Part shown: positions 52,829 through 62,048 of the stretch, piece after piece
How the letters are laid out: each line of letters opens with the position of its first letter
Position numbering within the stretch: the first letter of the stretch is position 1
Assembly: GCA_002483365.1 (NCBI GenBank)
Contig: DLHT01000006.1
Coordinates: forward strand, 431,524 to 495,523
DNA from: Cellvibrio sp. UBA7661
GTDB taxonomy: Bacteria > Pseudomonadota > Gammaproteobacteria > Pseudomonadales > Cellvibrionaceae
Direction of reading: 5' to 3'
DNA: 64,000 nucleotides
Translations under genes and position numbers: made by a program
The notes under the pieces: model-generated
Database searches by the model: none
Seen by the model: only the letters and a program-made list of their open reading frames with translations
Told to the model about the DNA's origin: nothing

Positions 52829-54052
52829 TTATTGATTAACTGTTTCGTCCTTCATAAAGGTTTGCAAAACACGATTTAAAAATCTGCGCCCCAATGCTGT
52901 GGGGCGCAGGTGATCTTGTTCAATTTCCACCAAACCTTGCTTCGCAAGCAACATCCATGGTTCGCTTATGGATTGCCAAGCCAAACCCGTTCGATCGCTA
53001 AAATAACGCTGCGCCACACCTTCATTTAAACGCAGTGCGTTCATCATAAATTCCAGTGGCAAAGCGTCCGGCAATAACACATCGCTGCCGCCGCCAAACA
53101 CATTTTGATGGCCTTGCAAGTTGGTAGATATTTTTTGGCTGTGCATTGCATCCAAATAATGTTTGGGTAAGCGGGTTTTCCACAATCGCATAATTTTATT
53201 GTCCGTTGGAAATGTAATTTTCCCGTGTGCGCCTGCGCCTATGCCAAGGTAATCGCCAAATTGCCAATAATTGAGATTGTGGCGTGCGCGCTTTTTATTG
53301 CGCGCATACGCAGAAATTTCATATTGTTCATAATCTGCAGCCGCTAACAGCTCAACACCTGCATCCTGGATGTCTGCGAGAATTTCTTCTTCCGGCAGTA
53401 CCGGCGGTGCAGAATAAAACGCCGTATTTTGTTCGATCGTCAGTTGGTACCAGGAGAGATGCTCCGGCGCGAGATCAATAGCTTGTTGCAAATCTGCTTT
53501 TGCCGCATCAACCGATTGCTCAGGCAAACCATGCATTAAATCCAGATTGATGTTGTCGAAGCCTGCTTTGCGCGCAACACCTACTGCACGCAAAGCCTCA
53601 TCGCGCCCGTGTACACGTCCGAGCAATTTTAATTGTTGGTCATTAAAACTTTGGATGCCAATCGATAAACGATTAACACCTGCCGCGCGAAAACCGGAAA
53701 ATTTTTCCTGCTCAAATGTCCCCGGATTTGCCTCAAGGGTGATTTCAATATCCGGCTCAAAACCAATAATGGCTTCTGCGTCGTTTAATATCTGCGCTAT
53801 TGCCTGCGCCGACAACATACTCGGTGTACCGCCACCAAAAAAAATGCTGGTGAGTTTGCGCCCTTGCGCAAGGGATTTATCTTGCTCAAGATCAAAACGC
53901 AGGGCTGCCACATAATCCGCTTCCGGAATATTATTATTCGCTTGATGTGAATTGAAATCGCAATAGGGGCATTTGCGAATACACCAAGGCACATGAATAT
54001 AAAGTGATAATGGCGGAAGCTGTAGCACTAACGGTGGCAATTGCAGGGACAT
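52829..54052 (-). CDS. hemW: HemW (radical SAM haem chaperone, HemN-like)
   Basis: 407 residues. Radical SAM cluster CIRKCPYCDF, FFGGGTPSML, SIGIQSFND, DLMHGLPEQ, GIGAGAHG. The HemW length and the absence of HemN-specific N-terminal residues favour the haem-chaperone role over true coproporphyrinogen oxidase. One base after rdgB. Confidence 0.93.
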   Translation of the reverse strand: MSLQLPPLVLQLPPLSLYIHVPWCIRKCPYCDFNSHQANNNIPEADYVAALRFDLEQDKSLAQGRKLTSIFFGGGTPSMLSAQAIAQILNDAEAIIGFEPDIEITLEANPGTFEQEKFSGFRAAGVNRLSIGIQSFNDQQLKLLGRVHGRDEALRAVGVARKAGFDNINLDLMHGLPEQSVDAAKADLQQAIDLAPEHLSWYQLTIEQNTAFYSAPPVLPEEEILADIQDAGVELLAAADYEQYEISAYARNKKRARHNLNYWQFGDYLGIGAGAHGKITFPTDNKIMRLWKTRLPKHYLDAMHSQKISTNLQGHQNVFGGGSDVLLPDALPLEFMMNALRLNEGVAQRYFSDRTGLAWQSISEPWMLLAKQGLVEIEQDHLRPTALGRRFLNRVLQTFMKDETVNQ

Positions 54053-54053
54053 A

Positions 54054-54659
54054 TTATTCGCTGTCAGTCAGTGATGATAATTTTTGCAGTAATTCCTGCA
54101 TGGCTTTGCCGCGATGGCTGATGCGATTTTTTTCTGCTTTATCCAGTTCTGCCGAAGCGCATTGATGCGTGGGTACAAAAAATAATGGATCGTATCCAAA
54201 ACCGCCTTCACCGCGCGGCTCTGTGAGAATCACGCCCTCCCATACACCGTGGCATAGAATCGGTGTTGGATCTTGTGCATGACGCATAAACGCGAGCACC
54301 GCGTGGTAGCGCCCGGTGCGTTTTTCTGTAGGGATACCGTTTAATTCCTGCAACAGTTTTGCGTTGTTGTCTGCATCTTTGGCACCTTCACCGGCGTAAC
54401 GCGCGGAATAAATTCCGGGGCGACCATTGAGTGCATCAACTTCAATACCGGAATCGTCTGCAATCGCGGGCAAGCCGGTTTTTTCGCAGGCGAAACGCGC
54501 TTTGATGATCGCATTTTCGACAAAGGTCAATCCGGTTTCTTCAGCGTTCTCGCTGAAAAAATCCGATTGCGGCAACACCTCAAAACCGCAGCCGCTGAGC
54601 AGCTGTTGAAATTCGCGCAACTTACCGGCGTTACCGCTAGCCAAGACAATTTTTTTCAT
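54054..54659 (-). CDS. rdgB: XTP/dITP diphosphatase (RdgB/HAM1)
   Basis: 201 residues from ATG 54659; TTG at 54665 is also in frame. Motifs LASGNAGKLREFQ, FVENAIIKARFA, IADDSGIEVDAL, GEGGFGYDPLFF and ISHRGKAM are those of the family. Removes deaminated purine nucleotides. In the conserved metX-metW-DUF4426-rdgB-hemW series. Confidence 0.96.
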   Translation of the reverse strand: MKKIVLASGNAGKLREFQQLLSGCGFEVLPQSDFFSENAEETGLTFVENAIIKARFACEKTGLPAIADDSGIEVDALNGRPGIYSARYAGEGAKDADNNAKLLQELNGIPTEKRTGRYHAVLAFMRHAQDPTPILCHGVWEGVILTEPRGEGGFGYDPLFFVPTHQCASAELDKAEKNRISHRGKAMQELLQKLSSLTDSE

Positions 54660-54724
54660 AACCAAACCATTATTCTGTTATTGCTATTCATCTTAATTTT
54701 CCACTGGAAGCTGCCCCTGAAAGA

Positions 54725-54745
54725 AAAGGCGCCCATCGGCGCCTC
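54725..54745 (-). terminator. Probable terminator of the DUF4426 gene
   Basis: AGGCGCC and GGCGCCT around CATC; minus-strand tail TTTTCTTT, 22 bases past the stop. Confidence 0.6.
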
Positions 54746-54766
54746 TTCCAAGCAAAGGTATGGTAT

Positions 54767-55225
54767 TTACTGTGTGTACAGTGTGCGATTAAACATCACC
54801 TTGAATGGCTTGGTACTTTCCGCAGCAACAACCTGAATTTCAAAGTGCAACACCTCTTCATTGTTAAATACAAAAGGCGCTAAATAATAAGTTGCCTCAC
54901 CTTCTTTAATTTCAATAAATTTCAATGTTTGTTGCTGCTGCATCAGGTTTTTGGTTTTGCCGCTGATCTGCGCAGGCAATCCTAATGTAGTTACATTATT
55001 TTCAGTTTTGGTGAGGCTGATGTTTACTAGCGCGCGGTCTTTACCGCGCACTAACTTGTAAGCTTCAGCGACTTGCGCCGGAATATCGGTGCTGTTAAAT
55101 ACCGTGTAATGCACGGTGTAATCACCAAAGGTTTCTGTTGTGCTGATTTCTTTTGGCTGGTCAATCTGGGCTTGTGCGCCCATAGCACAGACAGCAAAAA
55201 AAATACTGGCCAATAATGTCTTCAT
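54767..55225 (-). CDS. DUF4426 periplasmic protein
   Basis: 152 residues. Signal peptide MKTLLASIFFAVCAMGAQAQ, then a beta-rich domain with the family pattern GDYTVHYTVFNSTDIPAQVAEAY and FVFNNEEVLHFEIQV. Found next to metW and rdgB in Pseudomonas too. Function unknown. Confidence 0.87.
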   Translation of the reverse strand: MKTLLASIFFAVCAMGAQAQIDQPKEISTTETFGDYTVHYTVFNSTDIPAQVAEAYKLVRGKDRALVNISLTKTENNVTTLGLPAQISGKTKNLMQQQQTLKFIEIKEGEATYYLAPFVFNNEEVLHFEIQVVAAESTKPFKVMFNRTLYTQ

Positions 55226-55265
55226 ACAATTCTCCAGCGGTTACGCGATTAAGATGGAAGCAACA

Positions 55266-55853
55266 TTACTTACTCAAATGATAAATCGCCGTTTCACCAA
55301 ACAAATTGGGCATAAAATCTTTTAAGGTTTGTCCGGACTGTTCGTTAACAACCTGGCGATGGATCACTTTGATATTGCGCTCGTGGCACAGCACCTCAAA
55401 ATCTTTAAACGTACAAAAGTGAATATTGGGTGTGTTGTACCATTCGTAAGGCAGCAAATCCGATACTGGCATACGGCCGCGTACAGCTAAATGAAAACGC
55501 GCTTTCCAGTGACCGAAGTTAGGAAAGGTAACTATGCATTCTTTGCCCACGCGCAACATTTCATCCAGCACCAAATGGGGGAAATGCAAAGTTTGTAGCG
55601 CTTGGGTCATGAGCACGGTATCAAAACTTTTATCGGCAAAATTTCCCAATCCGCGATCAAGGTTTTGCTCGATGACATTCAGACCTTTATCGATGCAGGT
55701 ATTGATATGCATCGCATCGATTTCCAAACCGTAACCTTGTACTTGTTTGGTATCGATCAAAAATTTTAATAGTGTGCCGTCACCGCAACCCAAATCCAGA
55801 ATGCGGCTGCCTTGTTTGATCCAATGCTGGATTTCGCTGAGATCAATACGCAT
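55266..55853 (-). CDS. metW: Methionine biosynthesis protein MetW
   Basis: 195 residues. Class I SAM-methyltransferase-like fold (ILDLGCGDGTLLKFL) and family motifs LPYEWYNTPNIHFCTFKDFE. Partner of MetX in homoserine acylation in Pseudomonas. Its ATG overlaps the metX stop as TGATG, so the two are translationally coupled. Confidence 0.95.
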   Translation of the reverse strand: MRIDLSEIQHWIKQGSRILDLGCGDGTLLKFLIDTKQVQGYGLEIDAMHINTCIDKGLNVIEQNLDRGLGNFADKSFDTVLMTQALQTLHFPHLVLDEMLRVGKECIVTFPNFGHWKARFHLAVRGRMPVSDLLPYEWYNTPNIHFCTFKDFEVLCHERNIKVIHRQVVNEQSGQTLKDFMPNLFGETAIYHLSK

Positions 55854-56995
55854 CAGATTTCCACTCCGGCAAGATAGCGACCAAACACTTGCTGGTAGCG
55901 CGCATCGGGCAATAAAAAGGCATCGTGACCATGTTTGGATTCAATCTCGGCATAGGTGACCGTGCGGTTGGCTCCGACCAGCGCGTTGACAATTTCATGC
56001 GAACGCTCCGGTGCAAAACGCCAATCGGTACTGAATGAAATGACTAAAAATTTTGCATTGGTTTGTTTGAATGCCAGCACCGGATCATCGTTGTATTCAC
56101 GCGCGAGATCAAAATAATCGAGCGCTTTGGTAATGCGGATATAAGAATTCGCATCAAAGGTATTAGCAAAACTGTCGCCTTGATAACGCAGATAACTTTC
56201 AATCTGGAATTCAACCGGCGTATCAGTGCCCAACTCAAAACTGCCGCTACGCAAATCGCGTCCGAATTTTTCGCCCATCGCAAAATCGGAAAGATAGGTG
56301 ATGTGGCCAATCATGCGCGCTACAGCCAAACCATTTTTCGGCAAGGTGTTGTGCTCAATGTAATTGCCATCAAAAAAATTGGGGTCGCTGACAATCGCTT
56401 TGCGCGCAGCTTCGTTGAACGCGATATTTTGCGCGGACAGTTTCATCGCCGATGCAATGACAACCGCGTGACGGATGCGCTGCGGATAATCGAGCGCCCA
56501 GCGCATGACTTGCATGCCACCCAAACTGCCGCCGATCACTGCCGCCCACACATCAATGCCCAACACATCGGCCAAACGCGCCTGACTGGCAACCCAATCG
56601 CGCACGCGGATCATCGGGAAATCTGCCCCCCAGGCTTTGCCGGTGGCAGGGTTGATCGAGCGCGGGCCGGTAGAACCGTGACAGCCACCGAGATTATTGA
56701 GCGCAACCACAAAAAATTTGTTGGTATCAATCGGTTTGCCGGGGCCGATGTAGGCATCCCACCAGCCGGGGCGTTTGTCGTCCATGCTGTGGTAGCCAGC
56801 AGCGTGATGATGGCCGGAAAGCGCATGGCAAATCAGCACCGCATTGGACTTGGCGGCATTCAATTGGCCATAGGTTTCGTAGACCAATTCGTACTCATCA
56901 AGCGTACGGCCGCAGGCCAACAGCAGCGGCGCAGTGAAGCGATGGGTTTGGGGAGTGACTAAACCCACCGAATCGGCAGGTAGTTGATTGGGCAT
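55853..56995 (-). CDS. metX: Homoserine O-acyltransferase MetX
   Basis: 380 residues from ATG 56995, preceded by AAGAGA; a longer frame to 57052 enters the leader hairpin. Alpha/beta hydrolase fold: CHALSGHHHAAG, nucleophile in GGSLGGMQ, catalytic Asp in the STDWRF region and His in KHGHDAFLL. First committed step of methionine synthesis. Acetyl or succinyl donor cannot be told by eye; MetX working with MetW in gammaproteobacteria is often a succinyltransferase. Confidence 0.95.
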   Translation of the reverse strand: MPNQLPADSVGLVTPQTHRFTAPLLLACGRTLDEYELVYETYGQLNAAKSNAVLICHALSGHHHAAGYHSMDDKRPGWWDAYIGPGKPIDTNKFFVVALNNLGGCHGSTGPRSINPATGKAWGADFPMIRVRDWVASQARLADVLGIDVWAAVIGGSLGGMQVMRWALDYPQRIRHAVVIASAMKLSAQNIAFNEAARKAIVSDPNFFDGNYIEHNTLPKNGLAVARMIGHITYLSDFAMGEKFGRDLRSGSFELGTDTPVEFQIESYLRYQGDSFANTFDANSYIRITKALDYFDLAREYNDDPVLAFKQTNAKFLVISFSTDWRFAPERSHEIVNALVGANRTVTYAEIESKHGHDAFLLPDARYQQVFGRYLAGVEI

Positions 56996-57019
56996 AGCTG
57001 TCTCTTTTACCGCAACAGC

Positions 57020-57055
57020 GGATTGGCGCTGCGTGTTTGGGCGCAGCGCCAATCC
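57020..57055 (-). promoter_or_regulatory. Perfect 14-bp hairpin in the metX leader
   Basis: GGATTGGCGCTGCG (57020-57033) and CGCAGCGCCAATCC (57042-57055) with an 8-base loop. It ends 24 bases before the metX start codon. No T run follows. Confidence 0.6.
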
Positions 57056-57129
57056 GGCAGAGTTAAATGATGCGACAGTCTAAAGAGAGCCAATCAGGGC
57101 TGCAAGTTATCCGCCAGCCAGCAATGGCA

Positions 57130-59151
57130 TCAGCCCGAGCGGGCCGATTGCCGCCCTTGTTTGATCGACACGATTTGCGCACCTAACGGCTGCGACTCAA
57201 GCGCAGGATCGGCCATGGATTCCGGCTCCAGAGGTGCGGTGAGAATTTCGTTATAGAGCGGCTCAATATTCACCAACGCCGTCTGCAATTGATACAGGTT
57301 GGTTTTCAAAACTTCCAATTGTTCGGCGTGGCTGTTGCGCTGGGTTTGCAACTGCGTCAGACGCAGCATGTGATGTTCCAGCAATTGTTTCTGGTATTGG
57401 TTTTGGTGGAAGAGCGGAGCCAGTGCTTCTTGCATCCAGTGCTGGATATGCTGGTTCAAGTCTGCATAGACCGCGCGCACTTCCTGCACCAGCGTGTTGA
57501 TAAAGCGGCTGATCAATGCACCTTTGTGGGTGAGCACGGTGCTGAGCGATTTGCGGAAATCATCGGCGCGGCCATGTAACTGGCGCAATTGGCGGCGCTG
57601 TTTCTGGATTTTCAATAAATGGCTCATGATCAGGTCATCGCCCCCAATCGCCTGCTCCGGACGCTCATAAATTGATGTCAGCACCCGGTTGCAGCGTTCG
57701 ATTTCGCGCTCCAGATGCAGGATGTTGCTATCCACATCATCAAAAAATTTGGCGATGGCGCGGCCTAGCCCCAGCGTGGTCCAGCTCTGCGCCAGACTTT
57801 GGTGCGCCTCGGCGATTTGCTGCTCCAGCTGTGCGGTGCTCACCGGAGCCAGCAAGGATAATTTTTGCGATTCCAGCAGGCGCTGGCTGGTGCGCAGTGA
57901 CAGTGCCTGTTTGTGGTATTCGTGGTGGGTGCGCTTGATGGTATCGCGCAATTCATGAAGCTTTTCGGCCGCCTCTGCCGGTGCTGTTACACGCAAGCTT
58001 TCAAGCTCTTGTTCGCATTCAGCGATGCGGCGCACCAAACTATTGCGCACGGTAATCATCATCGCGTAGCTATCGCCTACCAAGCGATGGCTGATAATTT
58101 GCTGTTGGTTGCGCAATATGCACTCCGCCAGCATATGTTCCAGCTGCGCAAAATTGCTGCGCGCCAATTGCGCCTGATTGCGCCCTACTTTGCCCAATAA
58201 CCCCTGCTTGGCAGAGAGTGCGACCACATGATCCGGCGACATGTTGAGCTGGCGCGCCGTTAGCTGGCACAAGCGATCGATATTGGCCTGGACTTCCTGC
58301 TCGGGCGTAAGGTCATCCCACAGGCTATCGATTTTATTGAGCAGGGTAATGACGGCGGTGCAGTGATTATCGCGCAAACCCTGAATATGCTCGCGCCAGA
58401 TGTCCATATCACTCGCGGTAACACCGGCATCGGCCGACAACAGGAACAGGATCGCATCGGCATCGGGCAGGGTTTTGAGGGTCAGCTCCGGCTCATTGCC
58501 CAAGGCGTTAAGGCCGGGAGTATCGACAATCCGCAAGCCTTGGCGCAGCAGTGGATGGTCAAGGCTGATGAGCGCATGACGCCAGGCAGGTACGCTGACC
58601 ATGCCGTTTTCATCGCGCTCGCCCCATTCGTCCTGTGAAAAACCCAACTTGGTCGCATCGGCAACGCTGACTTGCTTGCTGGCAGACACCTGATTGATGG
58701 CCGCGCGGGTTTGCTCATGGTCTTTTGCATCAAAATGGATAGTGACCCAATTTTGCGGAATACGCTTGAAGCTTTGCAGGCTGGTGTTGGTGTAGCGGGT
58801 TTCGATAGGCAGGAGGCGCACGCAAGTGGTGGGCTGTTGCGCATCCCAAAAAATTTCAGTGGGACACATAGTGGTACGCCCCGGTTGCGATGGCAGCAAA
58901 CGGCGGCCACCGGCGGTGTACAACAGGGCATTGATCAATTCGGTTTTGCCGCGCGAGAACTCACCCACACAAGCGATGGTAAAACTCTCGCCGCGCAATA
59001 GCTGACGTGCGCGCTGCAGGGTTTTGCCCATGTCTGCACCCAGCATGCCGTGATTCTTGCCCCAGCGCTCAAACTGCTGCAAACGCTCGTCCAATTGGCG
59101 TTTCCAACGGTTGTAATGCGTCATCTGGCGGTGCAAGGATCTGACGTCCAT
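57130..59151 (-). CDS. Dynamin-like large GTPase
   Basis: 673 residues. GTPase motifs in the dynamin order and spacing: G1 GEFSRGKT (63-70), G2-region TTMCPTE, G3 DTPGLN (210-215), G4 NKID (272-275). Beyond residue 340 the protein is long helical and coiled (ECEQELESLRV, the KLHELRDTIKRTHHEYHKQ stretch), as in bacterial dynamins. No membrane segment. Bacterial dynamins remodel membranes or protect them against damage. The three genes from here to 61.9 kb separate metX from yggT, which are near neighbours in Pseudomonas. Confidence 0.87.
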   Translation of the reverse strand: MDVRSLHRQMTHYNRWKRQLDERLQQFERWGKNHGMLGADMGKTLQRARQLLRGESFTIACVGEFSRGKTELINALLYTAGGRRLLPSQPGRTTMCPTEIFWDAQQPTTCVRLLPIETRYTNTSLQSFKRIPQNWVTIHFDAKDHEQTRAAINQVSASKQVSVADATKLGFSQDEWGERDENGMVSVPAWRHALISLDHPLLRQGLRIVDTPGLNALGNEPELTLKTLPDADAILFLLSADAGVTASDMDIWREHIQGLRDNHCTAVITLLNKIDSLWDDLTPEQEVQANIDRLCQLTARQLNMSPDHVVALSAKQGLLGKVGRNQAQLARSNFAQLEHMLAECILRNQQQIISHRLVGDSYAMMITVRNSLVRRIAECEQELESLRVTAPAEAAEKLHELRDTIKRTHHEYHKQALSLRTSQRLLESQKLSLLAPVSTAQLEQQIAEAHQSLAQSWTTLGLGRAIAKFFDDVDSNILHLEREIERCNRVLTSIYERPEQAIGGDDLIMSHLLKIQKQRRQLRQLHGRADDFRKSLSTVLTHKGALISRFINTLVQEVRAVYADLNQHIQHWMQEALAPLFHQNQYQKQLLEHHMLRLTQLQTQRNSHAEQLEVLKTNLYQLQTALVNIEPLYNEILTAPLEPESMADPALESQPLGAQIVSIKQGRQSARSG

Positions 59152-59368
59152 AAGGGTGCTCTCAGTCTGTATTGGAATTATTAGCGTTGTTTAATAGCTA
59201 ACCGAAATAACCAGCAGTAATTACATTCTTTTCCCCAAGAATGGCATTAAAGCGGAAATCCACGCCAGTGACCAGTTCGTGAGCAATGAGCGGTTATTTG
59301 TGGGAACCAAAAGGAGGGAAGGCGCTACTTTTAGCAACATTTCGCGCCAAACTGCACAGATTTGAGCC

Positions 59369-60424
59369 CTAACTTGCTGGTTGGACAGGCTTGGGCAACA
59401 GCTGCCGTTTCAACCAGACCTGCATCGGTTTTTCGACCCAGCGATGGATCAGCCATGCCACGGCCAACATCAATACCACCGTGCCGCCAATCAACAACCA
59501 GGCGGGCATTTGTTCCTGCCAGGCGTTAAACATCATAAAGCCGATATTCTCGTGCACCAGATACAGCGGATAGGTAAGCACCCCCAAATAGTAAAAACGC
59601 GGATCGCGCAGCAAGCCGTTTTTGCGCAAGGCAACCATCGCCAGAAGTGCATAAAACAGCAGCGTTGCAATGACAGATACCCATTCATTAAACGGCACCT
59701 GATACCAGCCGATCATCAGCTCGGTAAACACCTGATTTTGGCGCACGCAAAAAATGACGCTCAACGCGATCAGCACGCCGTAACCCCAATTAAAGCCGTG
59801 CAACCGCACCAGATAGAGCACGCAACCGCAGGCAAAATAACCCGCCCAATGGGGAAAACCGGCGACAAAATGCTCGACGGTAAAAGCCAGCGAAGTTTCC
59901 AATCCGATGAGGGAACCCACCAACACTATCCCGCAAAACCAGGGCAGGAAGCGCAATAAGCGCAGCCAGATCATCACCAACACCAGCGCATAGAACTTCA
60001 GCTCTATCCACAGCGTCCAGTAAACGCCATCCACCAGTGGCACATCAAAACCGTTTTGCAGCATGGTCAAATTGACCAGCACATGTTTCCAATCCAGTTG
60101 GAAGGCCGGCTGGCTAAACAGCACCGCGGCGCTGGCAGTCAGCAACACGCACAACCAATAAGCGGGATACAGGCGCACAAAACGGGACACCACAAACTGG
60201 CGCGGTTTGCCATCTTGCGCGCTCAGCAAAATCACAAATCCACTGATGATGAAAAAGAAGTTAATCCCCAGATACATGTAGCGGCTGTATTCGCCAAAGG
60301 CATCCACGCGCGGTTCAGGCGCAAACCCCAGCACCGAGCCCACAAAGGTGTAGTGAAATACCACTACCAACACTGCTGAAATCAGGCGCAGTAAATCAAT
60401 TTCATAAAACCGGTTGTTATTCAT
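59369..60424 (-). CDS. Acyltransferase-3 family membrane protein (OafA/YrhL type)
   Basis: 351 residues with about ten membrane segments. Family marks: catalytic His in VVVFHYTF (residue about 23), NFFFIISGFVILLSA, RFVRLYPAYWL, and the C-terminal WLIHRWVEKP. Transfers acyl groups to cell-surface sugars. No SGNH domain. No polysaccharide genes adjoin it. A nested palindrome lies upstream in its presumed promoter. Confidence 0.9.
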   Translation of the reverse strand: MNNNRFYEIDLLRLISAVLVVVFHYTFVGSVLGFAPEPRVDAFGEYSRYMYLGINFFFIISGFVILLSAQDGKPRQFVVSRFVRLYPAYWLCVLLTASAAVLFSQPAFQLDWKHVLVNLTMLQNGFDVPLVDGVYWTLWIELKFYALVLVMIWLRLLRFLPWFCGIVLVGSLIGLETSLAFTVEHFVAGFPHWAGYFACGCVLYLVRLHGFNWGYGVLIALSVIFCVRQNQVFTELMIGWYQVPFNEWVSVIATLLFYALLAMVALRKNGLLRDPRFYYLGVLTYPLYLVHENIGFMMFNAWQEQMPAWLLIGGTVVLMLAVAWLIHRWVEKPMQVWLKRQLLPKPVQPAS

Positions 60425-60483
60425 TAGTTATATTCCGCGACAACAAGACAGGCCGCAGTGTAATTGCGCGCCAGATCAAGGCT

Positions 60484-60536
60484 CCAGTTAATAACTGTTT
60501 AGCAAGGTATTAACCGGTTAATACGTTATTAACTGG
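60484..60536. promoter_or_regulatory. Nested palindrome upstream of the acyltransferase gene
   Basis: Outer perfect inverted repeat CCAGTTAATAAC (60484-60495) and GTTATTAACTGG (60525-60536); inside it the 18-base palindrome GTATTAACCGGTTAATAC (60507-60524). Four TTAATA/TATTAA half-sites in all. It begins 60 bases before the start codon. Confidence 0.65.
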
Positions 60537-60542
60537 ACAATT

Positions 60543-60570
60543 AAAAAAGCCGATACACGCGTATCGGCTT
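60543..60570 (-). terminator. Terminator of the PQQ-propeller lipoprotein gene
   Basis: AAGCCGATAC and GTATCGGCTT around ACGC; six T follow on the minus strand. It lies 10 bases past the stop. Confidence 0.85.
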
Positions 60571-60580
60571 GGGCAAAACC

Positions 60581-61855
60581 TTACAGGGCTGGCATCGCGT
60601 AGAAATAGCCGTCATCGCTGCCGATATACACCTTGCCGTTTTTGACGACTGGACTGGCAAAGAAATTTTTGCCATTCATGGACCACTGCACGCGACCGCT
60701 TTTATTGACCGCCTGCACCATGCCCGTACCGGGTGTCGCGTAGGAATCACCGGAGCTGATATAGGCGATATCGCCCTCGAATGCCGCGCGGGAAAACACG
60801 TTACCGCCAGTGGAGATTTGCCATTTTAGCGAGCCTGTCGCCCGATCGATGGCCTGGAAAGTCTCGTCATCCGAGCTGCCGATGTAGGCGATACCATCGA
60901 GGATTACCGCATCCCCCGACACCCAATCCATGCCGTGGGGCACGCGCCAGAGTTTGGCACCGGTGGTGGCATCCAGACCATGCACATTGGCATCGCGCCC
61001 ACCCACTACCAGGGTGTTGCCCTCAATCGCTGGCGATGTTGGATTATTCAGCGACACACTCCAGCGCTGGCTTTTGGTGGCGATATTGATGGCGTGTACG
61101 GCAGTATCCGAACTCACATACAAGGTGCCATCAACCAGCGCGGGTTTGGTGTGGATGGCGCTTTGAATATCAACACTCCATACCTCCTCGCCTGTATCCA
61201 GCATCAGGCCATAGAGCTTGCCGCTACTGGAGCCGATATAGATGCGATCATCCGCCAGCAGGGCAGATGCAAGGTGATGCCCCCAGGGGCGGAAATGTTC
61301 GCCGGTGGTGGTTTTGACCCACACCTGGGTACCGGCTGTGGCATCGACAGCCATGATTTTGCCGCTGTGATTCAGGAAGATGACCTTACCGTCTGCCAGC
61401 AACAAATGACTGCTGACAGCACCGCCAGTATCCAACCGCCAGCGCTCGCTGCCGGTTTCCAGATCCAGCGCATAAAGCATTCCGCCCTCAACACCAAAAA
61501 TAACGTTGTTATCGGTAGTTACGGCGGTCGAGCGCACTTTGGATTTGGTGTTGAACGACCAACTCACATGTTCAAGTCTGCGATTGCCAGGTAATGCCGA
61601 CGACTGGCTGGACGCTGCAGATGACATTAACGAAGCGGCTGTTGATGAGGGAACTGTTGACGAAAGCGCAGTTGAAGAAACAACTGAAGAAGGTGCTACT
61701 GAAGAAACTGCTATCGACGAAGGCAATGTAGGGGAAGGCGCTTTACTGCTGTTGCCACCACCTCCACCACACGCCGTCAATAAACACACCGCAAACAAAC
61801 CGGCAAACCTCAAACCGGCTAATGACACACATACTGACGTATTGCAAAAACCCAT
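60581..61855 (-). CDS. PQQ-like beta-propeller lipoprotein with long serine-rich linker
   Basis: 424 residues from ATG 61855, preceded by GGGAG; the frame runs on to 61912. Lipobox LLTAC at the end of the signal peptide, then GGGGG and about 60 residues of mostly Ser/Ala/Thr/Pro linker. The rest is a propeller of PQQ/BamB-like repeats (ALDLETGSERWRLDTGG, AVDATAGTQVWVKTTTG, GLDATTGAKLWRV, AIDRATGSLKWQISTGG). Likely a surface or periplasmic binding protein. Serine linkers of this kind are common in Cellvibrio-group secreted proteins. No PQQ dehydrogenase residues recognised. Confidence 0.85.
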   Translation of the reverse strand: MGFCNTSVCVSLAGLRFAGLFAVCLLTACGGGGGNSSKAPSPTLPSSIAVSSVAPSSVVSSTALSSTVPSSTAASLMSSAASSQSSALPGNRRLEHVSWSFNTKSKVRSTAVTTDNNVIFGVEGGMLYALDLETGSERWRLDTGGAVSSHLLLADGKVIFLNHSGKIMAVDATAGTQVWVKTTTGEHFRPWGHHLASALLADDRIYIGSSSGKLYGLMLDTGEEVWSVDIQSAIHTKPALVDGTLYVSSDTAVHAINIATKSQRWSVSLNNPTSPAIEGNTLVVGGRDANVHGLDATTGAKLWRVPHGMDWVSGDAVILDGIAYIGSSDDETFQAIDRATGSLKWQISTGGNVFSRAAFEGDIAYISSGDSYATPGTGMVQAVNKSGRVQWSMNGKNFFASPVVKNGKVYIGSDDGYFYAMPAL

Positions 61856-62048
61856 CTCTCTTCTCCCATCACATCTATTGTTGGTTTGGCGCAACGCCAC
61901 AACGGCTCGCACACAATCACAATAGAGGTGAGGGGTTTTAAAAAGCCTGAAGAAAGGCTGAAGGATAATTAAGCTTTATGGACAGCACACCGCTACCAAA
62001 AGTAGAACGTTGGCCGCGCCCGACAAGCGCGTGCCAATAGATAATCGC

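Noticed and set aside
57130..61855. Dynamin, acyltransferase and lipoprotein as a defined defence system
   Set aside because: No effector, nuclease or toxin gene, no integrase or att repeats, and the three genes have separate regulatory signals (palindrome, terminator).
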